Shown: piece after piece, positions 44,527 through 53,299 of the stretch
Position numbering within the stretch: position 1 is the stretch's first letter
Layout: each line of letters starts with the position of its first letter
NCBI RefSeq assembly: GCF_009734405.1
Contig: NZ_CP046453.1
Location: 1,302,001 to 1,366,000, forward strand
Direction of reading: 5' to 3'
DNA: 64,000 bases
From: Corynebacterium comes
Lineage (GTDB): Bacteria; Actinomycetota; Actinomycetes; Mycobacteriales; Mycobacteriaceae
Notes under the pieces: generated by a model
What the model was told of the DNA's origin: nothing
The model's database searches: none
Seen by the model: only the letters and a program-made list of their open reading frames with translations
Translations under genes and position numbers: made by a program

Positions 44527-46620
44527 CTAGTTGTCGTCCATGATGAAACCGGCGTCGAGGATGCCGACGAGGTTGGTCACCTGCTCGGCCTTGGTGCGGC
44601 CGAGACCGGAGGGGGTGATGGTGTTGGTCAGGGAGATGCCGTCGAGGGCGTCGTTGTAGTCGAGCTTGCCCACGGACAACATGGAGGCGACCATGCCGTG
44701 GGTGTCGGCGCCGTTGCTCGGGTTCGCGCCGGGCGAGAACGGGGTGCCCGCGCGGTGACCGTCCGGGAAGTTGCCGGTGGCCTTGCCGTACACGACGTTC
44801 GAGGTGATGGTGAGCACCGACTGGGTGGGGATCGCATCGCGGTAGAGCGGGATCTCCCTGATCTTGGCCATGACGGTGTGGACGATCGTCGCGGCGATGT
44901 CGTCGGCACGGTCGTCGTCGTTGCCGTACCGGGGGAACTCACCCTCGGTGAGATAGTCGACGACCAGGCCGGTTTCGTCGCGCACAGGGGTGACCCTGGC
45001 GTACCTGATGGCGGACAGGGAATCCGCCACGATCGAGAGGCCGGCGATGCCGCAGCCCATGGTGCGGATGATCTCCGAGTCATGCAGGGCCATCTCGATG
45101 GCCTCGTAGGCGTACCTGTCGTGGGACCAGTGGATGATGTTCAGTGCCTCCACGTAGGTGCCGATCACCCAGTCGAGCATCTCCTCGTACTTCGCCCACA
45201 CCTCGTCGAAGTCGAGCGGTCCGTCGCCCTCGACGGGTGCGAACGCGCCGGGCAGGGTGATTTGCCTGCCGGTCACCTCGTCCCGGCCGCCGTTGATGGC
45301 GAAGAGCAACGACTTCGCGGCGTTGACGCGCGCGCCGAAGAACTGCATCTGCTTGCCCACCTTCATCGGCGAGACGCAGCAGGCGATGGCGGCGTCGTCG
45401 CCCCAGCGGTCACGGATCTGCTTGTCCGACTCGTACTGGATTGAGCTGGTCTCGATGGAGATGGCGGCGCAGAACTCCTTGTAGCCCGCCGGCAGCGCAT
45501 CGTCCCAGAAGACGGTGATGTTCGGCTCCGGAGCCGGGCCGAGGTTGCGCAGGGTCTGCAGGAGACGGAAGGAGGTCTTCGTCACCTGCGGACGGCCGTC
45601 CTCCATGAACCCGGCGTCAGACCAGGTCGCCCAGTACGGGTCGCCCGAGAAGATCTGGTCATAGTCCTCGGTACGCAGGAAGCGGACGATGCGCAGCTTG
45701 ATCACCAGGGCGTCGATGATCTCCTGGGCGTCCTCCTCCGACAGCGTGCCGTCGGCCAGGTCGCGCTCGAAGTAGATGTCGAGGAAGGAGGACAGCCGGC
45801 CGATGGACATCGCGGCCCCGTCCTGGGACTTGATCGCCCCCAGATATCCGAAGTAGGTCCACTGCACGGCCTCCCGCGCGGTGGTGGCCGGTCCGGAAAT
45901 GTCGTGGCCGTAGGACTGCGCCATCACCTTGAGCTTCTTCAGCGCCTTGATCTGCTCGGAGTGCTCTTCACGGTGGCGGGCCCAGTGCTCCGAGAAACCC
46001 TGCGCGTGCACGGCATGCTTCGCCGCCTCCTTGTCCTGGATGAGCTTATCGACGCCGTAGAGCGCCACCCGACGGTAATCGCCGATGATGCGGCCCCGCC
46101 CATAAGAATCCGGCAGACCGGTGATGATGTGCGCGGAACGGGCGGCGCGGATGCGCGGGGTGTAGACGTCGAAGACGGCCTCGTTGTGGGTCTTGCGGTA
46201 GCGGGTGAAGATCTCCCGGATCTTCTCGTTCGGCTCCTTGCCCACCTCCCGGATGGCCGCCTCGACCATGCGCCAGCCGCCGTAGGGCATCATGGCGCGT
46301 TTGAGCGGGGTGTCCGTCTGCACACCGACGACGATGTCGTCGTCGTCGGAAATGTAACCGGGGCCAAAGGCGTCGATGTCCGCCGGGGTGTCCGTGTCGA
46401 CGTCGTACACGCGTCGTTCGCGCTCGACGGACAGGTAGTGGTCCTCCAGGTGCCGCCAGGTGCGCAGCGTCTTCTCCGTGGGGCCGGCCAGGAAGTGTGC
46501 GTCGCCGGTGTAGGGGGTGAAATTGCGCTGGATGAAATCGCGGACGTCGATGTTGTCGACCCACGGACCTTCAGCGAAACCTTCCCGGGCCCGGGTCGCG
46601 GGTGGGGTGATGGTGGTCAC
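44527..46620 (-). CDS. pflB: Pyruvate formate-lyase catalytic subunit lacking the glycyl-radical domain
   Basis: A 697-aa formate C-acetyltransferase core that converts pyruvate and CoA to acetyl-CoA and formate without oxygen. Cys414-Cys415 in AIACCVSPMKVG is the catalytic pair (E. coli Cys418/419). YGRGRIIGDYRRVALYGVD, QDGAAMSIGR and NPSNGADTHG are also family motifs. The protein stops at TNLVGILDAGFIMDDN, exactly where E. coli PFL continues to its glycyl-radical loop. That loop is supplied by the next gene. The GTG at 46620 (AGAGG upstream) is preferred over an in-frame ATG at 46680. Confidence 0.93.
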   Translation of the reverse strand: MTTITPPATRAREGFAEGPWVDNIDVRDFIQRNFTPYTGDAHFLAGPTEKTLRTWRHLEDHYLSVERERRVYDVDTDTPADIDAFGPGYISDDDDIVVGVQTDTPLKRAMMPYGGWRMVEAAIREVGKEPNEKIREIFTRYRKTHNEAVFDVYTPRIRAARSAHIITGLPDSYGRGRIIGDYRRVALYGVDKLIQDKEAAKHAVHAQGFSEHWARHREEHSEQIKALKKLKVMAQSYGHDISGPATTAREAVQWTYFGYLGAIKSQDGAAMSIGRLSSFLDIYFERDLADGTLSEEDAQEIIDALVIKLRIVRFLRTEDYDQIFSGDPYWATWSDAGFMEDGRPQVTKTSFRLLQTLRNLGPAPEPNITVFWDDALPAGYKEFCAAISIETSSIQYESDKQIRDRWGDDAAIACCVSPMKVGKQMQFFGARVNAAKSLLFAINGGRDEVTGRQITLPGAFAPVEGDGPLDFDEVWAKYEEMLDWVIGTYVEALNIIHWSHDRYAYEAIEMALHDSEIIRTMGCGIAGLSIVADSLSAIRYARVTPVRDETGLVVDYLTEGEFPRYGNDDDRADDIAATIVHTVMAKIREIPLYRDAIPTQSVLTITSNVVYGKATGNFPDGHRAGTPFSPGANPSNGADTHGMVASMLSVGKLDYNDALDGISLTNTITPSGLGRTKAEQVTNLVGILDAGFIMDDN

Positions 46621-46772
46621 GTGTCTACCTCTCAGGGTGGGATGAAAGACGGTGGAATGCTCGGTTACCTGTGGCGACACCGCTGCCCCTCACGTCCCTT
46701 TCAGTGCCGCGTCCACCGGCGGGAACCCACCGGCCGGGCGATGTCAAGCGATGCGTGCCGCAACCATTGCCC

Positions 46773-46799
46773 ATTATATCCCCTTGTGCCGTCGCCACA
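46773..46799 (-). promoter_or_regulatory. Promoter of the pfl operon with a CRP-like dyad
   Basis: On the minus strand TATAAT (46773-46778) is a perfect -10 with a GG extension upstream. The -35 region overlaps the dyad TGTG-N7-CACA (46785-46799), which resembles a CRP/GlxR half-site pair with spacing one base short. The predicted leader is about 145 nt. Confidence 0.5.
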
Positions 46800-46822
46800 C
46801 GAGATGAGGTATTACCATTAAA

Positions 46823-46863
46823 ACGGGACGGGCCCGGAGGGGACGTATCCCCTCCGGGCCCGT
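46823..46863 (-). terminator. Terminator of ndh with U-tract
   Basis: Arms 46828-46843 and 46848-46863 form a perfect 16-bp GC-rich stem with a 4-nt loop. On the minus strand it is followed by CCCGTTTTAAT, giving a proper rho-independent terminator between ndh and the pfl promoter. Confidence 0.85.
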
Positions 46864-46895
46864 GCCCGGACCGCGGTGACCTGTCGGCTCTGTGC

Positions 46896-48317
46896 CTAGC
46901 GGATCTGCTTCTTGCCGGTGAACTTGGTGGTGTCACGCAGCTCGATCGGGGTGTCTCCCTCGATCTCGGAGGTGAACTCCTGGAGCTTCATCAGCGCGGT
47001 ACGGGAGTGCAGCTGCTGCCGGGTGGTGGCCAGGTTGTATCGCTTCGGGACGACGCTGTTGAGGCCCCAGTTGAGCATGGAGACCAGGCGGTTGCGGAAA
47101 CCCACGAGGAACAACACGTGCACGCCCAGCCACAGCAGCCAGCCGATGAAACCGGTGACCTCGACCTTGCCCATCTTCACCACGGCACTGAAGCGGGACA
47201 CGATCGCCATGGAGCCCTTGTCGAAGTACTCGAAGGCGACGCGCTGATCGGGGGTGGAGCGGCCGGCGACCTCATCGGTGATCTGCTCGGCGGCGTACTG
47301 GCCGCCCTGGATCGCGACCTGGGCCACGCCCGGCAGGTTGTTGTAGTTCATCATGTCGCCGACGACGAAGACGTTCTTGTGGTCGCCCACGGTCAGGTCG
47401 TGGTTGACCATGACGCGGCCCGCACGGTCCATCTCGGCGCCGGACTGGTCGGCGATGAGCTTGCCCAGCGGGGAGGCGGACACACCGGCGGACCAGATCT
47501 TGGTGAAAGCCTCGATGGTGGTTTCGGTGCCGTCGACGGAGTTCTTGTACGTGACGTTCCTCTCGTCGACGTCGGTGACCATGGCGTTGAGCCTTACGTC
47601 GACGCCGAGCTTCTCCAGCTGACGCTGGGCGTAGCGTCCCAGTCGCTTGCCGAAGGGCGGCAGCACCTGCGGGGCGCCGTCCAGCAGGATGATCTTCGCG
47701 GAAGCGGGGGAGAAATTGGAGTACTCGCCCGTGAGGGTGCGGTGGGAGAGCTCAGCCAGCTGGCCGGCCAGCTCCACACCGGTGGGGCCGGCGCCGACGA
47801 TGACGAAGGTGAGGAGGCGCTCACGCTGCGCCGGGTCCTTGGCCAGCTCGGCGCGCTCGAAGGCGCCGACGACACGGGCCCGGATCTCCAGTGCATCGTC
47901 GATCGTCTTCATGCCCGGCGCGAACTCGGCGAAGTGGTCGTTGCCGAAGTAGGACTGTGAGGCGCCGGCGGCGATGATGAGGGAGTCGTACTCGAAGGTG
48001 CGGGTGTACGCGCCCAGCGAGGTGGTCACGACCTGGTCCTCGAGGTTGATGTCGGTGACCTCACCCTTGACCACGTTCGCGTTGTCCTGGCCCTTGAGGA
48101 CCTGGCGGATCGACGGTGCGATCTCACCGGAGGACAGGATGCCCGTGGCCACCTGGTACAACAGGGGCTGGAAGAGGTGGTGGTTGGTCCGGTCAATGAT
48201 CGTGATGTCGACGTCGGCGTTCTTCAGCTCCTGGGCGGCGAAGAGGCCACCGAAACCGGAGCCGATGATGACCACGTGGTGGCGGCCGCCCCCAGGGCGG
48301 GAAGGTGTGTGCTTCAT
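46896..48317 (-). CDS. ndh: Type II NADH dehydrogenase
   Basis: A 473-aa membrane-associated flavoprotein that passes electrons from NADH to menaquinone without pumping protons. The FAD motif VIIGSGFGGLFAAQEL opens the protein; TNHHLFQPLLYQVATG is the NDH-2 signature (quinone/FAD pocket). The NADH motif VIVGAGPTGVELAGQLAEL (about 170-190) follows, and FVVGDMMN closes the FAD site. Two hydrophobic segments near 375-400 (FIGWLLWLGVHVLFLVGF) anchor it to the membrane. In C. glutamicum ndh likewise lies close to thiD and the CFA-like gene. Confidence 0.95.
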   Translation of the reverse strand: MKHTPSRPGGGRHHVVIIGSGFGGLFAAQELKNADVDITIIDRTNHHLFQPLLYQVATGILSSGEIAPSIRQVLKGQDNANVVKGEVTDINLEDQVVTTSLGAYTRTFEYDSLIIAAGASQSYFGNDHFAEFAPGMKTIDDALEIRARVVGAFERAELAKDPAQRERLLTFVIVGAGPTGVELAGQLAELSHRTLTGEYSNFSPASAKIILLDGAPQVLPPFGKRLGRYAQRQLEKLGVDVRLNAMVTDVDERNVTYKNSVDGTETTIEAFTKIWSAGVSASPLGKLIADQSGAEMDRAGRVMVNHDLTVGDHKNVFVVGDMMNYNNLPGVAQVAIQGGQYAAEQITDEVAGRSTPDQRVAFEYFDKGSMAIVSRFSAVVKMGKVEVTGFIGWLLWLGVHVLFLVGFRNRLVSMLNWGLNSVVPKRYNLATTRQQLHSRTALMKLQEFTSEIEGDTPIELRDTTKFTGKKQIR

Positions 48318-48487
48318 TAAAATCAGTTCCTCATCTGCCTAGCGGGAATCAACGGCTCCATCGTATCGGGTTCCTGTCACCAACATGGTCGTGGGAGTGG
48401 CAATTCTTATGGTCAACCCCGGTTCCGGACATGGAAATGGGGAGGTTTTCGTGTTTCCCGACAGTGCGGGGGTTAGGATCGTCGGTT

Positions 48488-49792
48488 GTGAGGCATCCCC
48501 ATCTGGCGGCGATCGACGCTGCGGCATGGCCCGGTCTGGCCGAAGTCCCGGCCGGAAGGCTCATTGACCTGCGCGCACGTCTGGCTGAGGCGTCATTCGC
48601 ACGCGCCTGCGCGAACGCTGATCTGACCCTGGATCCGTCCGGGGAGCCGGATCTCGTGGTCGAACACGACGCCCTGTTCGCCCGACTGGCGGTATCCGGC
48701 TGGCTCGGGCTGGCGGAAGGCTACATGGCGGGGGAGTGGCGCTCGGATCATCTCACGGATGTCCTCGCGGCGTTGATCCGCACCGGCTACCGGCCCCGGG
48801 TGGGCATCCCCGGCAAGGTCGCCTCCCCGGGGCGCTACAGCGGCGGGGAACTGCCGACCGAACTCGTCAGGCTGAGTTCCGGTGAAGGTTTCAGCGCCTT
48901 CGGCGGGGTCTTCGCCTCCGGCGTTCCGACGACCGTCCGCACCGCCGTCCCCAGCCACGTCCCGGGCCATTCCCGCGGCCGCGGCCTGGCCACACACTTC
49001 GTCGATCTGACGACCTTCTCCGAGCCGGTGGACGTCGACCGGGAGGATCTCGGAGACGCCCAGACCCGGACGGTGACGATGCTTCTCGACGCCGCCCGCG
49101 TCACCGGCGGCACCCACCTGCTGGAGTACCCGGGCGCGGGCGGAGCGGTGGCGATCGCGGCGGCGCACAGACGGGCGACCGTCGATACGCTCACCGCCGA
49201 CCCTGCGCAGGCACGCGCGGTGACCGAGCAGCTCATGCTCGCCGGCGTCGACGCCTCGGTACACACCGCGGTCATCGACCGCCCCGTACCCGGGCCACGG
49301 GACTGGCGGGGCAGCTACGACGCGATCGTGTCGGTGGAGAAACTGGAGGTCCTTGACGAGGACGACCGGGTCGCCTACATCCGGGCGCTGGACAGGTTGC
49401 TCACCATCGGCGGTTTCGTCTCCATGCAGTCGGTGATCGCCACGGACGCATTGAGCCCCGTCGCCCGTGGCGCGCTTGATGCGCTCCGCGCCTACGTGTG
49501 GCCGGGGCTCGATTACCCGACGGCCACGGACGTCCACCGACTCACGGACCGCGAATCGGGACTGCGGGTCGTGGCACAGACCCATACGGGCAGCCATCAC
49601 CAGCGTTCCCTGGCGATGCAGCGCTCACTGTTCGAGGGGCAGTCCAGGGAGGCGGCGGCAGCGGGTTTCGACGCGGTATTCCGCCGCCTCTGGAGCTACC
49701 AGTTCGCCCTGCGCGAGGCGCTGTTCCGCCTGGGCATGCTGGACACGGTCCAGTTCACCCTGACCCACAGGAACAGGAGGGGACGCCGGTGA
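48488..49792 (+). CDS. CFA-synthase-like protein with degenerate SAM motif
   Basis: A 434-aa relative of cyclopropane-fatty-acyl-phospholipid synthase (UfaA type). The N-terminal helper domain (ARLAVSGWLGLAEGYMAGEW) and C-terminal FRRLWSYQFALREALFRLG match the family. In the methyltransferase part motif I is LLEYPGAGGAVAIAA, with Tyr-Pro replacing Ile-Gly and no GxGWG, and the EHVG-type motif reads VEKLEVLDEDD. SAM binding may be lost or altered. TAGGAT at 48474-48479 ends 8 nt before the GTG at 48488 and no ribosome-binding site is seen: probably leaderless, divergent from ndh. Confidence 0.8.
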   Translation: MRHPHLAAIDAAAWPGLAEVPAGRLIDLRARLAEASFARACANADLTLDPSGEPDLVVEHDALFARLAVSGWLGLAEGYMAGEWRSDHLTDVLAALIRTGYRPRVGIPGKVASPGRYSGGELPTELVRLSSGEGFSAFGGVFASGVPTTVRTAVPSHVPGHSRGRGLATHFVDLTTFSEPVDVDREDLGDAQTRTVTMLLDAARVTGGTHLLEYPGAGGAVAIAAAHRRATVDTLTADPAQARAVTEQLMLAGVDASVHTAVIDRPVPGPRDWRGSYDAIVSVEKLEVLDEDDRVAYIRALDRLLTIGGFVSMQSVIATDALSPVARGALDALRAYVWPGLDYPTATDVHRLTDRESGLRVVAQTHTGSHHQRSLAMQRSLFEGQSREAAAAGFDAVFRRLWSYQFALREALFRLGMLDTVQFTLTHRNRRGRR

Positions 49793-49888
49793 GTGCCGGG
49801 CCATCCGGCCATGCCGTGTGCGTGGGTGAGAACGTCGAACTACACGCCCGGGCAGTGACTGCCCACCAGCTGTGACCCGAAGCCGCCT

Positions 49889-50293
49889 TCACTCCTGCGT
49901 GCGGCCTTCCGCCCGCAGCTGACGGATGAGCTCCAGCTGCTCCCGATTGATCTGCAGCAGCAGCTCAATCTCCTCCTTCGCCGCCGTGTCAGTCTCGAAA
50001 TCGTGGCGGGCCATGGCCGCCGAGATCGCATCCTGTCTTTTCGCTGCGATGAGCAGAATCGCGCCCTGAAGTCCCGCCAGCATGGACAGGAACAGGTTCA
50101 GGAGAATGAACGGATACGGATCCCAGGGCCTGCCTGTCACTACATTCGCTACCGTCCACGCCGCCATGGCCAGGAGGAAGGCGGCCACGAATCGCCAGCT
50201 TCCCATGGCGTTGCGGAGAACGTCAGCGGCACGCTCACCCCGGGTGAGGGACCTCTTGTGGTCCGTATGCCAGTCATTCCTTTCCTGGGACAT
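49889..50293 (-). CDS. DUF1003 membrane protein
   Basis: A 134-aa protein of the DUF1003 family. Two hydrophobic segments (FVAAFLLAMAAWTVANVV and PFILLNLFLSMLAGLQGAIL) are separated by the conserved WDPYPF, and MARHDFETDTAAKEEIE begins a C-terminal coiled segment that should lie in the cytoplasm. Family members occur beside cation pumps and stress proteins, but no function is established. The gene follows the P-type ATPase by 9 nt, so the two are one operon. Confidence 0.88.
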   Translation of the reverse strand: MSQERNDWHTDHKRSLTRGERAADVLRNAMGSWRFVAAFLLAMAAWTVANVVTGRPWDPYPFILLNLFLSMLAGLQGAILLIAAKRQDAISAAMARHDFETDTAAKEEIELLLQINREQLELIRQLRAEGRTQE

Positions 50294-50302
50294 GGCTCCT
50301 CG

Positions 50303-52933
50303 CTACCCTTCAGGCTTCAGCGGAGGGGGATCTGCCGGACGCTGACTGCCAGCACGAGACCTGTTGTCCCGCCGTCGATGCCGGAGAAACTTGTGCAGAC
50401 CATCCACCGACAGCAGGGTCGGAACGACCAGGAGAGAGAACAGCGCACCCTCCAGCGGCGGGGGCGCGTGACCGAGCACCCCGGCCAACGGGGCGAAGAA
50501 GAGGAAGAAGAGCAGGAGCGCCACTTCGACGAGGACCGCCACCAGCAGCATTCTGTTGCTGAACCAGTTGATCCTCCAGGCCGGGCGGGTGGCGCTGCGG
50601 CAGGCCACGGCATTGGCCATCTGGCCCACGACCACCGTGCAGAACGCCGCACCGGAGGCCGTGGCCAGCAAGCCCGGCGCAGGTTGCGCACCCCAGGTCC
50701 ATCCTGAGCCCCACAGCACCAGGGTGAAGATCCCCAGGGCGAACGCTGCCTGCACCGGTCCGAGCACCACAAACACCCGCGTCAGCAGTGCTCCGTCCAT
50801 GAGGTGACGCTTTTCGGGTGGCTTCCGCAGAACATCCGGACTCGGTTTCTCTCCGCCGAGGGCGAGCGCGGGAAGCAGGTCGGTGCCGATGTCCAACGCC
50901 AGGATCTGGAGCACCCCGAGCGCCAGGGGGAAGCTCCCGCCCGACAGAATCCACACCACGAACGGTAAGAGCTCCGACACGTTACTCGTCAGGTGGTAGG
51001 TGAGGAAACGGCGGATGTTGGTGTAGGTCGCGCGTCCCTGTTCCACGGCGATGATGATGGTGGCGAAGTTGTCGTCGAGAAGCACCAGGTCGGCGGCCTC
51101 CCGGGCGACGTCAGTGCCCGTCATGCCCATCGCCACACCGATGTCGGCCTCACTGAGCGCCGGGCCGTCATTGACCCCGTCACCGGTCATCGCGAGCACA
51201 TGCCCCCTCCGCTGCAGGGCGCGGGCGATGGCGAGCTTCTGTTCGGGAGAGACGCGACTGACCACCACGCCATCATGATCGATCAGTTCGCCCAGGGATT
51301 CCTCATCCGGGGGAAGATCCCTGCCCTCGACGACCACAGGATCACCCAGTGCAAGCCCGGTCTGCCGCGCGATCGCCGCGGCCGTGACCGGATGGTCCCC
51401 CGTGATCATCGCAATCCTGATTCCTGCCTGACGGGCCTGCCGGATCGCCTCCGGAACGCCCGGACGCGGGGGATCGTGCAGACCGACCAACCCCTCCAGG
51501 ACCAGGTCATGCTCAAGCTCCTCCGGTGCCGCCTCATCCACCCGCGTTCCCCGGGGGAGAGTTCGACTGGCCACCGCGAGAACCCGAAGGCCACGATTGG
51601 CCATGCCCGTGAGTTCCTCGGAGGCCCGGTCCGCCAGCCCGGTGTTACTGCACAAGGGCAGCATGCTCTCCGGAGCGCCCTTCACCAGCAGCTCCGCCCC
51701 CAGGATGACGGATTCCCGCCGCCTCACCGGATCGAAGGCGAAACGCCTGGTGGGTTCCGGATCCGACAGCCCCACCGGCCCCGCCAGGCGATGTGCCAGG
51801 GCATCGAGAGCCGCCTCCATCGGGTCTCCGTCAGCGATCCACTCTTCCCCGGCGCGCCGGATGCGGCCCCGTGACGCGGTTCTGGCAGCCCACGCGAGCC
51901 GCCGCGCCGGGTCTGTCGCGGACGATGGGCCGGTGATCCCGGCGACGGGGGAGTAGCCCTCGCCGTCGACGGCCACCATCCCTTCCGGAGTCCAGACCTC
52001 GACGACGTTCATGCGGTTCTGGGTGAGTGTTCCGGTCTTGTCCGTGCAGATGAAGGTCGCGGAACCCAGAGTCTCCACCGCCTGGAGATTCCTCACCAGC
52101 GCGTTGCGGTCGGCCATCCGCTGGGCACCCACGGCCAGGGACAGGGTGACCGTGGGGAGCAGGCCCTCGGGGATCATGGCCACGGCCACTCCGATGGCGA
52201 ACAACAGTGCGTTGTGCAGAGGCGTGCCCACCAGAATCGAGATGATGCAGAAGGTGACGCCGAATCCCAGTGCCACCGAGGAAATCGTCCGGACGACCCG
52301 ACGCAACTCCCGCTGCAGTGGCGTGGGAGGCGGGACCACGTGTGACGTCAGGGAGGCGATCTCTGCCAGTCGGGTGTTGTTTCCCGTGGCGGTGACACAG
52401 GCCTCGGCCGTACCGTTGGCAAGGAATGTCCCGCCGAATCCTGCATCGCCGGCTTCCTTGACCACCGCCAGGCTCTCGCCGGAGAGCATCGACTCGTCCG
52501 CGGTGCAGCTGTCTGTACTTAAAAAAGTGAGGTCGGCCGGCAGGCGGTCTCCGGCCGCGAGAATGACCACATCACCGGGAACCACCTCGGCGGCCGGCAC
52601 CTTCGTCGGGGCACCATCCCGCACGACGGTGACCTGCGTCGGCAACAGCCCACGGAGTTTGGCGGCGGCCTGGGTCGCGCGTTCCTCCTGCGCGAAAGCG
52701 AACAATCCGTTGATGATCACCACCGCGCTGACCGCAATTGCCAGCTCAGGTATGCGTGCCACCAGGGCGAGGGCGGCCGCGCCCCAGAGAAGTAACGCGA
52801 AGAAGTTCGTGAACTGGCTGAGGAACCGCCGCAACACCGGGACCCGGCGCACCCCGGGAAGCTCATTCGTTCCGGTGTCCGCCAGGCGTTTTCTGGCCTC
52901 AGCCGAGGTCAGGCCCTGTTCCCTGGTCTCCAT
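50303..52933 (-). CDS. P-type cation-transporting ATPase (P2-like, CtpF type)
   Basis: An 876-aa P-type ATPase of the P2 class (calcium/cation or Mg2+-type). The phosphorylation site is CTDKTGTLT with Asp298. TGES-like DESMLSGESLAVVK is the actuator motif, AVAMIPEGLLP the M4 ion-binding helix, and MTGDGVNDGPAL the hinge. Ten membrane helices are consistent with the hydrophobic segments. No N-terminal metal-binding domain is present. Closest in kind to mycobacterial CtpF, a hypoxia-linked pump, by class only. A GAGAAG/CTTCTC dyad lies at 52996-53013 upstream. The ATG has no obvious ribosome-binding site. Confidence 0.9.
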   Translation of the reverse strand: METREQGLTSAEARKRLADTGTNELPGVRRVPVLRRFLSQFTNFFALLLWGAAALALVARIPELAIAVSAVVIINGLFAFAQEERATQAAAKLRGLLPTQVTVVRDGAPTKVPAAEVVPGDVVILAAGDRLPADLTFLSTDSCTADESMLSGESLAVVKEAGDAGFGGTFLANGTAEACVTATGNNTRLAEIASLTSHVVPPPTPLQRELRRVVRTISSVALGFGVTFCIISILVGTPLHNALLFAIGVAVAMIPEGLLPTVTLSLAVGAQRMADRNALVRNLQAVETLGSATFICTDKTGTLTQNRMNVVEVWTPEGMVAVDGEGYSPVAGITGPSSATDPARRLAWAARTASRGRIRRAGEEWIADGDPMEAALDALAHRLAGPVGLSDPEPTRRFAFDPVRRRESVILGAELLVKGAPESMLPLCSNTGLADRASEELTGMANRGLRVLAVASRTLPRGTRVDEAAPEELEHDLVLEGLVGLHDPPRPGVPEAIRQARQAGIRIAMITGDHPVTAAAIARQTGLALGDPVVVEGRDLPPDEESLGELIDHDGVVVSRVSPEQKLAIARALQRRGHVLAMTGDGVNDGPALSEADIGVAMGMTGTDVAREAADLVLLDDNFATIIIAVEQGRATYTNIRRFLTYHLTSNVSELLPFVVWILSGGSFPLALGVLQILALDIGTDLLPALALGGEKPSPDVLRKPPEKRHLMDGALLTRVFVVLGPVQAAFALGIFTLVLWGSGWTWGAQPAPGLLATASGAAFCTVVVGQMANAVACRSATRPAWRINWFSNRMLLVAVLVEVALLLFFLFFAPLAGVLGHAPPPLEGALFSLLVVPTLLSVDGLHKFLRHRRRDNRSRAGSQRPADPPPLKPEG

Positions 52934-53299
52934 GGGGTCAACCCGGTTGCGGGGAAGAGGAGGACAGCGGGGCCGGGGTGGTGTGATGCGTGGCAGAGAA
53001 GGGAGATCTTCTCATCCTGCCTCCTTGCGCCGGAAAATCCGAGTGGTGCAGTAGAGCAAGGTTCGTCTCGCCGAGTGAAAAGGACCTCGTCCAGCGCCAT
53101 TTTCCCACACCCTGTCCCTCCCGATCCTCCACTCCGGGCACCGTTATCCGATCGTTGGACTTCGCTGCTTGTCCACGCCTCAGTCGCTCTCAGATGACCT
53201 CAACCAGAGGCCCACGACTCGAGGGCCACCACACAAAGGAAAGGGTATTGTGGGCTACAACACACTACTATCCACTCTTCCCAGGACGGTGCAGGCAGC
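52934..53299. other. Divergent control region, no gene seen
   Basis: About 366 nt between the P-type ATPase and the oxidoreductase genes. It holds a GAGAAG-GGAGAT-CTTCTC inverted repeat (52996-53013) near the ATPase side. On the other side lies a candidate -10 TACTAT (53267-53272) for the oxidoreductase gene, whose ATG follows CAGGACGGTGCAGGCAGC (weak ribosome-binding site). Short ORFs here are not supported. Confidence 0.5.

Noticed and set aside
44517..44530. A simple frameshift or assembly error joining the two PFL genes
   Set aside because: The large ORF ends in TAG within AACTAGGAG, the small ORF starts with its own ATG after an AGGAG, and the small protein has about 20 extra N-terminal residues not found in PFL. 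No single base change restores one reading frame without removing these.
49850..49864. GGGCAGT-G-ACTGCCC hairpin between the CFA-like gene and DUF1003
   Set aside because: A 7-bp stem with a one-base loop and no T-run is too weak to list as a terminator with confidence.
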